From: Lactarius indigo
Taxonomy: Eukaryota > Basidiomycota > Agaricomycetes > Russulales > Russulaceae
Assembly (NCBI GenBank): GCA_025766275.1
Contig: JAFKAC010000160.1
Location: 1 to 64,000 of the forward strand
Direction of reading: 5' to 3'
DNA: 64,000 bases
The notes below the pieces were generated by a model that did no database searches, was not told the origin of the DNA, and was given only the letters and a program-made list of their open reading frames with translations. Made by a program: the position numbers and the translations under genes. Positions 12,837 through 23,089 of this stretch are shown in pieces; within the stretch, counting starts at the first letter, position 1, and each line of letters opens with the position of its first letter.

Positions 12837-13416
12837 CCTATGTGATCTGCATTGTGATCGGCGCACATTGATTCGCTGGTCCTGATCGTCCAACTCTGGG
12901 TGCATTTCTTCCATGTCGAACATACTGTTGTTCGCTCCACGTCATTGCGGTCACCATGCTTACACGAAGAGTGCAGCACGGAAAGTGCCCACACCCCCCA
13001 CCCTTGCTGGTTCATAATGCCACCTCGGCTTGGTTGGACAGGGGCGGCACAACTACTGCAGTACTGAGGTCGAAGGAGTTGTACTCTTCATCGGAATGCT
13101 TCTACTGCACACATTACGAATAGGAGCGGGGGGACGACCTGTGCTACCCTAGCCACTGGTTGAGCTCGCCAGGATACGACTATCACGAGGGTACCAGCAG
13201 CACAGGCCCATCCGTTTCAATAAGATTAGTTGACACCTCTATGCGTTAAGCGGCCAGCGTACAGATGGCCAAGATCTCGCGCTCCGCCTGCCCCTACTCT
13301 CGCCTCCATCGTCTCCGAGCACCAATTGACGGCCTCAACTCAAATTCTTCACTATTTTTGCCGCCTGTTGGCCATTTCCCACAACGTCCTTCCCCTTCCC
13401 TCAAACAAAGCAACCC

Positions 13417-13510
13417 CCCTCGCCTTATGGATCGTGTTCTTTGTTGGAGACCGCGTACGGCATACACCGGTACCTCTTCACCAACTACGGCATTGTCGCA
13501 CTTAGGTGCT
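13417..13510 (+). pseudogene. Relic resembling a DUF6534-type membrane protein segment
   Basis: Two adjacent frames read LALWIVFF and then LETAYGIHRYLFTNYGIVAL. The second phrase resembles the conserved (L/W)ET..........Y.Y(L/F).(T)NYG segment of DUF6534-type proteins. The join needs a frameshift, and flanking exons are not visible. Probably a decayed fragment. Confidence 0.3.
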
Positions 13511-14685
13511 GCTAATAAACCAATACCGATGCCACTGCAACAGGCTCTTCCCGGGGAGCTGTGTGTCTTTCACCTATGTGCTATAGCTTTCCTGTGGTTC
13601 TCGTAAATCTGATTTGAGCAATTCTATTTTTTCTTTGTTGATGGCCGTGGGGCCCGACCTATGATTCAAGACCCCATTTGTCGCTATGTCGCGGCTATAC
13701 CGCATGTGGACAACGGCGAAGCGAGCTCCAAAAGCAGCTTTAGTCAAAGTTATGCACTCGCCCAAGTGGAGTTATCATAACCTCTGAGAGATCGATAACC
13801 AGATCCCCGGACAGCGAGATGGAAGGCAATGAAGCACTGAGATGCGGGAGGCAGTGAGAACCGACCGGCCTTCGAGTGTGGGCTCCAATGTTTGATGAGT
13901 TCCTATATTGCGAGCTTGGTATTGGCGATCACGGAGGACAAAGCATTACAGCGTACGCCTATCACCCGTTCGTAAGGCTACGCCCAGAAGCCTCACGTGG
14001 GACGCCTTCGTTCTCAAGTTGTTGTTGACCTTGCGTCTGCCCACGAATACGGCACCCAGAGTTTGTCTTCCTGTCTTCCTTACATTGTACCGTCGCCCAG
14101 ACCCAGACCGTTCCAGGCTCCCAAATCTCTGGGTCACTGGCGACGAGGCACTTCGTGAGTAGTAATATCGCCTCTCTTCTCTCTCCTGCCTACCACCATT
14201 GATGGTATCAACAATTTATTAGATGGGGCTTCGCCATTTGGGAGTAGTGGTTGCCTTCATATCAAATGCGAAACTCACTTGTGTGGTTCGTTTCTTTTGT
14301 TCGACCTGCACATCGATCCCGAGCTTACCCGAGAATTTACTAAGCGATGCTCTGCAATTCGAAAGGTGCAGTCTGATTCATCAAATAATGCTAACCACCC
14401 TACCCACCTGATCACCCGTTCGCTCTTCACGCGGTGGCGCTCCGCGCTCTCAAGACGATAGTAGAAGTCCGCGATGCGTATTCGTTATGCGCGGACGTCC
14501 AGCGACCGACATGTTGCTCTGGCACTTTGGCTAGCGATGCCCATCTCAACCTATTGTGCATACTGTATCCACCTACGGCTTTAAAAAAAAACACGTCTCT
14601 GTCTTGACTCTTGACAGGCTTCTGACAACATACAATACATCGAATAATTCTACCCTCCATTTTTGACTCCTTCTCCTTCTCCTGC

Positions 14686-15470
14686 TCAGAGCAGAGTTAG
14701 CACATGCGCGGCGGCGGTCGTGGTCAAGTCAGATGGGTTTTCCTCAATGAGCACCGTCTCGATGGCGTCTCCGTTCGCGATAATGACAAACCGCTGATGC
14801 GAGAAGAAAAAGTGAGTGGGCAGACAGGCGGCGGACGACGGGCTTTTGCGTACCTTTGCACGGGGCGCGCCGAGAGCAGGCGTGGCGTCAAAGACAAGAC
14901 CGAGCGCCGAAACAAAGAGCGCCTGATCGTCCGCGAGGAATCGGACAGCTTATTTCGATCACGAAGAAGGATCGGCTTAGCCCATTTAACAAAAAAAAAA
15001 GTGATTGCATCCTTACGCGTGCCGTTTGGGGCAAGTTTTTCCTTCCATGCCCTTATATGGTGAAACGTCAGGGAGTGAGCAGGTGGACAAAAATATTCGA
15101 TACACACTTGGTCACGAATGAGTCGTTCACTGTGACGACGAAAATCTCGCTGACGCCTTTGGCCTTGAACTCTTCGTACTTCTCGATATATGCGGGCGCC
15201 TGCGAGCTACAAGTGGGGGTAAATGCTCCAGGCACGCCGACCTCGGGGACAGGTGAGCGTCAGCGCTATCAAAATGACATATTCACTCACAAAGATGGTC
15301 TTGCCAGTCGGGGCGAGCGCGATCGCCTTGGTGGGGTCGTTTTCCTTGAGGGGTTCTTTGAGTGGGAGCTTATCTCCTGGCTTAGCGGGATTCTTGGCAA
15401 GGAGTGCGGATGCCTGTGCGTGGGCGGTCTGGGCAGCACCTGAAGCAAGACTGGAGATGATAGATGCCAT
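14686..15470 (-). CDS. Peroxiredoxin, Prx5/AhpC-TSA-like thiol peroxidase
   Basis: Reduces hydrogen peroxide and alkyl hydroperoxides through a peroxidatic cysteine. The model is complement(join(14686..14793,14854..14948,15017..15051,15108..15241,15291..15470)), 552 nt, 183 residues, all five exons phase-consistent. Diagnostic segments: TIFVGVPGAFTPTCSSQ (peroxidatic Cys in PGAFTPTC), PAYIEKYEEFKAKGV, IFVVTVNDSFVTKAWKEKL, VRFLADDQALFVSALGLVFD, LGAPRAKRFVII and TAAAHVLTLL at the end. The N-terminal 40 residues (MASIISSLASGAAQ...) are Ala-rich and could be a short targeting extension; location is inferred, not shown. One 35-nt exon is notable but supported by conserved sequence on both sides. 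Confidence 0.95.
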
Positions 15471-15512
15471 GGATTAAAGCGGACTGAGTGCAATCGCTCG
15501 CTAATCGATTCT

Positions 15513-15520
15513 TATTTATA
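15513..15520 (-). promoter_or_regulatory. TATA-like box of the peroxiredoxin gene
   Basis: TATAAATA on the minus strand, 43 bases upstream of the peroxiredoxin start codon. Position fits a core promoter with a short 5' UTR. Confidence 0.5.
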
Positions 15521-15925
15521 CGACATTCCCACGTTATATAATCTTGGGGTCCCCCCTATCTCCCGAAAAGCCAAGTCATTTCGTTTTTCGCTTGTCACCT
15601 GCAAACGGAACCAGAACATGACCGACGTGGTTACTTGTCATAAAAAGCCTCGAATCGAATTTTCCGAGCCTTCTCTCTACCCACGTGCGGCATGCTCCCA
15701 TTAATGATGTCGAATGGAACCACCCCGGCGCATGGCGCATTCCCCCGCTCGACTCTTCACCACCCCTGCGTCGCACCCCGAGGACTCACTGTTCCACAGC
15801 GCAAACGGTTTGTTAGTGCGGTCAAAGCTAGGGGAGCCCCCCTGACCGGAGCGCGATATAAAGGCGCGTTATCGGGCTGAAAAAAAGACAAAGGAAGGCC
15901 TTGCCGTTAGCGAAATATATGTGCG

Positions 15926-16186
15926 TCAGACTGAAGGAGAGCAAGAAAGTGTTTGGTCACAACCGTACTGAGTAGGAACCGCGAGCTTGGGGACGTTCCA
16001 ATCGACCGTGTCCTGCGCGGTCTTGTAGAGACCGTCTGGCACTGGACCGATGGGGAACTTGACGCGACGGGGTCGCCTCCCTTTATCCGCGATGGCCAGC
16101 AGGGTATCGAAGCGGGGGAGGTTTATGTGGTATCTGTCCTTCTCGCTGAGCCAGGGCGGCAGGACGAGCGGGGGTAGGGCAGCCAT
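15926..16186 (-). CDS. Small unknown protein
   Basis: Frame of 86 codons starting MAALPPLVLPPWLSEKDRYH and continuing NLPRFDTLLAIADKGRRPRR, FPIGPVPDGLYKTAQDT, DWNVPKL. The mixed composition and absence of low complexity look like real coding sequence, but no family is recognised. The open frame extends 30 codons upstream; the internal ATG was preferred because the upstream part is biased. An intron near the 3' end would be only about 33 nt, so the uninterrupted stop was kept. Confidence 0.4.
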   Translation of the reverse strand: MAALPPLVLPPWLSEKDRYHINLPRFDTLLAIADKGRRPRRVKFPIGPVPDGLYKTAQDTVDWNVPKLAVPTQYGCDQTLSCSPSV

Positions 16187-16556
16187 GGTGGATCGGGGCT
16201 GAGGCAGGGTGGGTAGTGGGTACGGCGAGTGGACATGGCGAAGGAGGAGGGAATGGACGCTTTTATTGTGGCACACTGTAGAAATGCCACATCTCCTTCT
16301 CGTCGTCGAGCGGAAGAATCGCTGGGTTCTGTGACGTCCTCCGAGCGATCACAATTCAAACAGACGTTTCTGGCTGTTCGAGGATCGATGGTGAATGCGT
16401 TAAGTAAGCCTCACTTGCACTTCCATTCGAATCACCTTTTCGGCAGACACACCGACTTTGTGGTGAACACACACCGCAAACAACCCCCTCGGAACGACGT
16501 GCGCGGAATGTGCCGTTCCGCGCACCCGCGGTTAGCTACGGTTCGAGTTGCTCCTC

Positions 16557-16574
16557 ATATATATATATATATAT
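16557..16574. repeat. (AT)9 microsatellite
   Basis: Nine perfect AT units downstream of the proline-rich gene. Confidence 0.95.
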
Positions 16575-16670
16575 GTACAGGAAGGATTATAGATTACAAC
16601 GGCGGTTGGGCCACAAATATGAAGAGATATCCCAAATCCACGGCGCGAAGCCCACCGCGCCCCACCTTCT

Positions 16671-17327
16671 TCAATCGGTCAATCCCAGTGATTCCTTCGT
16701 GCCTGGTGTTACCCCCCATGCCGCATCCAGGTACCTCCGCGCGATGCGTTCGGGCCCGACGGGATATCGACCACGATGATCTGCGTCCACCGCTGGCGGC
16801 GTCCCTGCCCCGACACGTGGGTCCGCGACCACGCGAGCACAGTCCATCTGTGGCGTACCATTGGTCCCTTGTGACTGTGGGCGATCTTCCGCGTAGTGAT
16901 AGAAGCCGCGGGGGTCAGCACGGTCCCGGTTGTTATCAGAGGGGCGATAGTACGGCAGATTCGGCGGTGGCGTCTGTGGTGGCGGGGAACGAAGGTGAGT
17001 CGGAGCGGGAGGAGGATATGCGGGCGGTGAGAATGCTGGAGATCTTCCCGACGCGGGGCTCACGTTGGGCCGTTGGGATGTGATTTGAGACGCGTATGCG
17101 CCGGACGCCTGGACCTGCGTTAGTGCGGTGCTGGTCCCACGCGTCATCGTCGCATTGGGCGGCATGCCTGGGGTGACCTGGAAGACGTTGGTGGAGCCGT
17201 GGGTGACGGGAGTGCCCACAGACGGTCGAGGGAGACGATGATCCTGGTGCATCCCGGCGACCGTAACTGTCACGACGGGTGCTCCTCCTCGAGAGACGGT
17301 AATAACGTTGATAGGTTGCGAGGACAT
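16671..17327 (-). CDS. Proline-rich low-complexity protein
   Basis: Single-exon frame of 218 residues, starting MSSQPINVITVSRGGAPVV. The middle (about residues 90-125) is Pro/Ser/Tyr-rich (SPPAYPPPAPTHLRSPPPQT), the rest Gly/Thr/Arg-rich; no signal peptide or membrane segment. No family recognised. A TATA box 124 bases upstream of the ATG and the uninterrupted frame support expression. Such disordered proteins are often nuclear or cytoskeletal scaffolds, but nothing here shows that. Confidence 0.55.
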   Translation of the reverse strand: MSSQPINVITVSRGGAPVVTVTVAGMHQDHRLPRPSVGTPVTHGSTNVFQVTPGMPPNATMTRGTSTALTQVQASGAYASQITSQRPNVSPASGRSPAFSPPAYPPPAPTHLRSPPPQTPPPNLPYYRPSDNNRDRADPRGFYHYAEDRPQSQGTNGTPQMDCARVVADPRVGAGTPPAVDADHRGRYPVGPERIARRYLDAAWGVTPGTKESLGLTD

Positions 17328-17450
17328 AGAGTGTTGTAAGAGTCTGGTCAGTTGGGATCGAATATGACTCGAGTCAGCTGGGAACGAAAGTCTAGAACAA
17401 GTGGGCCGCGGTTAATCGTAGTAAAGATGTCAAGACAGCAAGACGGCATT

Positions 17451-17460
17451 TTTTATATAG
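17451..17460 (-). promoter_or_regulatory. TATA box of the proline-rich gene
   Basis: CTATATAAAA on the minus strand, 124 bases upstream of the start codon at 17327. Confidence 0.55.
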
Positions 17461-18636
17461 CACTCGCGAGGTTGGGCCTGTCAGCGTGCTACACTGCAAC
17501 CACGACCACGACACGGCCGTAGGTGGCGGTCGTTGCAAGCCCGTCGAGAGTAATTGAATGCTCAACCACGAAAGCTAGCTCGGAGCCCTCCATGCGTCAA
17601 AAAAAAAAGACCCCCAGCTGTATCCATAGAATTGTGGCCATTTTGTCTGGCTGGGGCGCTACAAAGTGGCGAAGTGTGATCGACTCCAGCGACAACAAAG
17701 CGGCGACTGGTTCACAGAGCGCCAGATTTCTCTGTCTGCCAAGGCCAGCGTTGCTACAGTATGTCATTCAACACCCCTTGGTTTACGTGCAGGGCGGGTC
17801 GGGTTCGAGATATCAAAAAAATCTCTGACCCCCGAGAGGAGAATGGTGGGTGGGAAATGCAGGTGCCCGTTCCGAGCTAGTGGACACGTGTTTTGAACGT
17901 ATTTGATTACTAATTTTCCCAAACACGATCGCCACGCAACGGGCCTGGGCTTGGCCATGAGCAACAAAGAAACATATCATATGGCAACGGGGGGTTGGGC
18001 CATACAGCAGGCGTCACGCCATTGGGCGCCATGAAATTTGCAGCGCGTGAAGAGACAAAATCAATCCTCTAATAGGATTGGCTGGACATATGGCGGCTGT
18101 CAAAAGGCGACCGGGGGTCCCTACCCTAGGTTTAAGAATTCGTTGCCGTGGTTTTCTGTTTCTACCATCATGCATCATGGCGAAGGAGAAGAACTCCATG
18201 CTAAGGGATGATGGTAGTACATGCCGCGGCGAAACACCGTACTGAACTCCCTGAACTCCCCTCCTTGAACTTGCAGGCCATGCGATACGTAACATAATTG
18301 ATATGACCGTAGCCGTCTTGGTGCGAACCTCAACACTCCTCGGTCCAACGACAGACAAATGTTACATTGGCTTGACTACCAGCCAATTGGGTAACGGGTT
18401 TACTACTGCATTACGCTATGGATCGTTCGATTACACTGGGATTTTGGGGGGGGAGTCTACTAGCGAGAAAGCCATGCCTCCGTATTGAATACAAGAAAAT
18501 GCCTCGGTGGTGCCCGTCCAAGAAAATATGTGTGTGGCAAAGTATAAATTAGGGTGCATCCGTCTCGTGAGCGTTCGTATGAATATGAGAGGGGTCTCAG
18601 GATTGAAAAAAGAGAGAGGACGATCCCGGCACCGAG
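17461..18636. other. Intergenic, no gene seen
   Basis: About 1.2 kb with only short overlapping open frames (for example 18014-18358 minus) that lack motifs. Confidence 0.4.
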
Positions 18637-20083
18637 CTATCGTCTTACATTTGGAGGGATCGGAATTTCGGCATATACCTTTCCTGCGTCCGATGTTGTC
18701 GTCGTGGGCAAACTGATGTCTGCCGTGGTGTTTTCGCCAATGGAAAAGCGGATGGTGGTGAGATCCAGACCCTCGGCGTCTGGTCGGGTATTGTACCCTT
18801 CCTGGCCGATCTGCGTACACGCGATGATGATAATGATCGCTGGATACATGCTCTTTTGTTTTTGTTTTGTTTTGAATCAATCATCCGAGGTGATCGCTTA
18901 ATCGCCGTGGCTGACTCACCGAGAGAAAGAGCATCACTAGGTTGACCGTGTACGAGCCAGAGCCGGGGAGTACGCTGAACGCGGACAACAAGTAGAATAC
19001 CTGCCGTCGACATGTTTTGACGTAAGAAGTCTGTTCCTCCAGGGAGGAGCGAGGGGAATTACCCATAGGAGACAATACACGAAGCCCGACTCGATGAGCA
19101 GCGCGAGGACTTTCTCTGCGCGATCGGAGGCACTGCCCTTCCTGAGGTGTGCGCTGACGGTGTTGCGAAATTCCCTTGTGGATAATCGTCAAACAGTAGA
19201 TGGGCTCGCGACTGAGGAAGACGCACCACGCCTTCCAGGCTATGAGTAACGTGGATAGAATGTTGGTGCCGAGCATAGGCCCGACGATGATCGCTGCCAC
19301 CTTGCCTTCATCAATGCCATCCCCGCCATTAGGGCCCGGATGGTTCATGAGGGCCAACTTGAGGTCATATATACTCACAGCTAGAAAGTCGTCTCAATAG
19401 ACCGCATCGAAGGCACGAAACGCAGACACACGAACCGAAAGTTCCTGTGATACAAGCTGAGAGGATGAAGACCACTCTGCGGTCGTATTTCCACAGAACG
19501 ATGGCTCTCCATGCGCAAACCATGTCGCTGATGACGGGCTAGTATAGTGGAGACGTCTCGTTATACGGCAGAACGAGACAAAACGAGGGGGGAACGGAAA
19601 CGTGCATTTATTCGTGTGATGGCGGCCACGACCCCCGTCAAGACGTCGATTTTATGGATGGAGTAGCCAATTGCGAACGAAGGGTCGATGAATTTGATGA
19701 CACCAGGGATGGCTTGCAAGGTCAGGCCAGGACCGACTATGATCACGACGGTAGCCAGCACAAAGATAAGCGTTGTGCTTCCGAACATGAACATGTGTCC
19801 TGGGGAATGGAACAATGCACCCTTGGAACTGAAGAGGAAGCTAAGGAACCCCGAGAAAAGAAAAGAAAGGGGAAGGGGCGACTCACAGCTGTATCCTGAT
19901 TGAGATAAAGTACACGACGACGAGCATCCCTGCAGAGCCGGCGGAAGGTAAGAGGGGAAGAATATGGAGCGAGAGGAGCGCACCGTAGGCGAGTCCAGTG
20001 TAGAGGTTGTAGGATACGGCATGCCTGAACTGACGGTGAATTTGGTCGAACAAGAGCTGCTTCTCAGCGTCAGTGTCGGACAT
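18637..20083 (-). CDS. T0: agaricomycete multi-pass membrane protein (probable 7TM), intact
   Basis: Founding intact copy of the T family. The model is complement(join(18637..18852,18920..19000,19063..19174,19227..19380,19436..19538,19606..19828,19887..19929,19984..20083)): 1032 nt, 343 residues, every phase closing. Order of features: MSDTDAEKQLLFDQIHRQFR, YNLYTGLAYG, a helix LVVVYFIS, HMFMFGSTTLIFVLATVVII, VCAWRAIVLWKYDRRVVFIL, GPMLGTNILSTLLIAWKAW, LALLIESGFVYCLLW, VFYLLSAFSVLPGSGS and MYPAIIIIIACTQIG, then a polar Thr-rich tail. Hydrophobic segments suggest seven passes. Exon lengths 103, 112 and 81 nt are identical in the array copies T2-T4. Intron 3 appears to use a GC donor (see findings). 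Function unknown; the family is common in agaricomycetes. Confidence 0.85.
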
Positions 20084-20639
20084 GGGGACGACAGGACGCG
20101 GAGTGAAGGTGGTGGACGAGACTTGGACGAGTGTATGCGGGGGAGGGAAGGGAAGGGGGGGGAGGACATGCAACGTACCAACCTGGTACCTCTCAGGGAG
20201 GGATCAATATATTGTCCTTGGGGGGCGCGTGCAGTTGCTGTGTGACAAGTGGACGTGAGACCTCGTGGCCAATCCCATTCCTCGATCTCAGATTGACATA
20301 GTCTGTACATTTACCCCAATGTGCGATCGGACTTGAGTCACCGCCTCAACAAACTCGAACTCACCGGCCAAAAGAACTGAATTGTTCGTTCACTCTGCCG
20401 CGGGTCATCTTGGCAGCCGAGGGGCCGAGGACTTGAGCTAGGCCTCGGCCAATGCCATTCAGTCGATCTCTGATCTCCGTGTCATCCATTTAGCCACTAA
20501 TTGTAACGTAACTCTGTCGTGAGGAGATTACAAGAGCATCCATTTACTGTCCATACTGTAATGAACATAAGTCGAAGATGACGGCGAGGCGTTTAATACA
20601 CGAGCAACTATCGTACAAGTCAAATGTTCGCGAGGGTGT
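20084..20639. other. Upstream region of T0
   Basis: About 550 bases with no recognisable coding segment. Confidence 0.4.
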
Positions 20640-21242
20640 TCAATATCCAGGAACTGCCTGCGGCTCGAACCACGGGTCCCTGCCTGGCCCAGTCACTGCA
20701 CGGTATCCAGGGCTCCACAGGTTCGGAAGGACGGCGGCCCCATGGGTGTGGGTCCAGTAGTACGGAATGTGCAAAGGCAGGTGAACCGTGCGGGGGCCCA
20801 TCACACAGCCAGCTTCCACATGCCTGTTTCTGCGGCGCCGGCGCCGACTGCGTTTTGTCTTCTCTGTTGTGTGTTCTTGCTCCGAAGAGGTGGAGCTTGT
20901 ACTAGCAGGTGATAACAGTGAGGGAGTTGGGGTGAGGGAGTCGCTTCGCGGCTTGGCACCGAGCTCTTCTGAGTCGTCCTCTCCTTGTTTGGGCTCCAAC
21001 GTGTCGGGGCACTCAAAGATGCTCTGCTCGCAAGGCAACGGCATCACTTGTCCATGCCCTTCGAGTTCCAGAGGGGAGTGCTGCAGGGAGGGGGTGGAAG
21101 GAACGGTGGTGGAAGGAAAAACCCTAGACTTGGCGGAGCACAAGTTTGGTAGCGCGGGAAAGAATGGACCCGGGACATTCTGGAACGGATTCTCAAAGCC
21201 GGAACCCATTCGCGGCCATGATGGGTCAACAATGGGCGCCAT
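20640..21242 (-). CDS. Unknown protein with polybasic nuclear-localisation-like motif
   Basis: Single-exon frame of 200 residues beginning MAPIVDPSWPRMGSGFENPF. The middle is Ser/Thr/Glu-rich (SPASTSSTSSEQEHTTEK) followed by KRSRRRRRRNRH, a strong candidate nuclear-localisation or RNA-binding patch. The C-terminus is Pro/Tyr/Trp-rich. No family recognised; the whole protein looks disordered. Overlapping open frames on the other strand are antisense shadows. Confidence 0.5.
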   Translation of the reverse strand: MAPIVDPSWPRMGSGFENPFQNVPGPFFPALPNLCSAKSRVFPSTTVPSTPSLQHSPLELEGHGQVMPLPCEQSIFECPDTLEPKQGEDDSEELGAKPRSDSLTPTPSLLSPASTSSTSSEQEHTTEKTKRSRRRRRRNRHVEAGCVMGPRTVHLPLHIPYYWTHTHGAAVLPNLWSPGYRAVTGPGRDPWFEPQAVPGY

Positions 21243-22491
21243 CTGATAGTGTAGTATGGGGGAAATACGGTGCAGAAGTGATCGTTTAGAGAGCAGCTGA
21301 AAAAGTAGATGTAAGTTGGCGTCCGTTCTCCCCAGTTATACTCCCCACGAAAAAAAGTGTGGCACCCGCACAAAGCGTCAAATGAGCCATCCATGTTGCC
21401 ACCAATGCCCGTGTGGGCCCTGGCAAAAGTGTGTCGTGGTGGAAAACTGGTCAAAGAGCAACAGGGGCAATGGGCACGACGAGAGAAATCCACAACGACG
21501 AGAACAAAACGCAGGCGTCGTGCCCTCGTTCAGCCAGTCCAGAGGTGGCACAAAAGCGTCTGGACCACAAGTCGGTCGTCACCTGACGCCGTGAACCCCG
21601 AGCCTCTGGGCCAATGACACTGTCGTAGGTTCAGTCAAGCCTCGGGGAATTTAGGGGGCATTTTCCAAGACAGAAAGTCGAGTAATCCAGTCGACGACCC
21701 ATCGGAGGTGCCAGTGATCGGGTGCTATTGCCAGTCTAGCAGAGTTCTGGCACGTGACCCATATTTTGTTTGTGGCTCCCATTTTGTTCCGCTTCGTGTC
21801 CTGGCTCGATCGTTTGTCTCTGGATAAAAGAATTTTACGCCACAAGTTCGCGCTTTGAGACACAGTGCGTAGCCAATGGCAATGGTCTCTGTGCGTCCAT
21901 ACCACTGGTAGACTCGAACTCAGACCCGGACTCGGATTCAGACTCATTCGAACCAGCCAAGCAATAAAGACCTATTTCGAGTAAGTGAACTCGGACTGCG
22001 TTGCGCCGTCCGCAACCGTCTTAAGTCGTGTCCCTGGGTCGTCGCCATCATGATGGTCGAACTTACGTGCTCATAGTACTGTATTCCGAAAATATTCCGA
22101 CTCGGGCGCCAAGCGCCAACACGCCAACAACACTGGGCCACTTCCATACCCGTGAACTGACGGCTTGGCCATGACATTTCCTCTCCCCCTTGGTATTTTC
22201 CCCTTGGGCTGAACCGCTACGGATCCCTCCCCGGTTTGTTGTAAAAGTGCTGAAGCATGATTGGTACACTTCACTGATCCGCTCAAGTACAGTTTGGTAG
22301 CACTCGTTCCGAGAGTACCGCGTATCCAGGTTATCTATCTCCATTCCTTTTTCTTTGTTCGCTCTGACCGGGATCGGCAGTGCTGCTGGGATATATCCGC
22401 ACGCGTGTAGAGCCGAGTCAATACGTTTATGACAGCATCCGCCTCCTGGGAAGTTCGTCTTTTCACCACTCCAAAGAGTTAGCGTGTTTGT

Positions 22492-22522
<31 letters not shown>

Positions 22523-23089
22523 CCCCCGTATTTACAGTAAACTGGGACAGTACCTAGTCCAAGGCCAGTGCTACAATCGGGCCGACTACTCGCGTGTTTG
22601 TCCTTTCTTGTTCCTGAAAAGTTAAAGAGTCCTCCGAGTTGGCAGTGTTGTATTTTGTTCCAGTGATGCGATTCGGAGCTCGCTACGGCTGGGGGATTTT
22701 ACTGTACAATTCAGGCCCCTTTGTGGATATCTTGAGGCGACGTTCGGACCAAACAGGTGGATCTAGCCTCCTCTGCAGAGCATAGCCACGGCCGGCTATT
22801 TTGAAGGCTTCCTCCGTAATCTATGACAGTTAGACCTTTCCTTTGGTGAACGAGAGAAAATTTTTTGCTGAGAAATCGCTACTTATTGTAAGGTGGCAGG
22901 CAGTATGGCACAGACTCGTTGCTCTAAACTATATAAGATACAAAAACATTCCGGCAAGTCGAATTGGGTGGCCCCCGGCACGATTCGAGAACGGCACTAA
23001 AATTACACCAGTCAAGCCCGGATCCACAGTCAGGAAACCACGTGTAGAACGCCAAGATCTGCGCAGCAGCTTCCAAGAAGTCGTCATCT
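21243..23089. other. Gene-poor stretch
   Basis: No protein family seen on either strand. It contains a small insertion with target-site-like repeats at 22482-22606 (separate entry). Confidence 0.4.
22482..22606. mobile_element. Short retroposon-like insertion with 15-bp flanking direct repeat
   Basis: GCGTGTTTGTCCTTT occurs at 22482-22496 and again, exactly, at 22592-22606. The 95 bases between start with T continuing into a T15-A14 palindrome (22494-22522), then a unique segment containing TTTACAGTAAAC. A 15-bp perfect flanking repeat next to a homopolymer run is what target-primed retroposition leaves. The inserted sequence itself is not recognised and is too short to code. Confidence 0.5.

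Larger units (their letters stand above)
6240..14685. other. 8-kb region without intact gene; decayed membrane-gene relics
   Basis: The plus strand is rich in C and T over most of this stretch and no complete gene can be assembled on either strand. The longest open frames (for example 9799-10194 minus, 12446-13015 minus, 11217-11702 plus) match nothing I recognise. Two short plus-strand segments (8500-8610 and 13417-13510) look like remains of agaricomycete multi-pass membrane genes, and two segments near 11.6-11.7 and 12.7-12.8 kb share diverged sequence. A T18 run lies near 10408. The simplest reading is an old, decayed gene-duplication region; an uncharacterised multi-exon or non-coding transcript cannot be excluded. 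Confidence 0.45.

Noticed and set aside
15900..15960. Mini last exon for the small protein at 15926-16186
   Set aside because: It would need an intron of about 33 nt, shorter than any other intron in the window.
16229..17083. Plus-strand frame of 284 codons
   Set aside because: Mostly antisense to the proline-rich gene and low in coding character; no motif.
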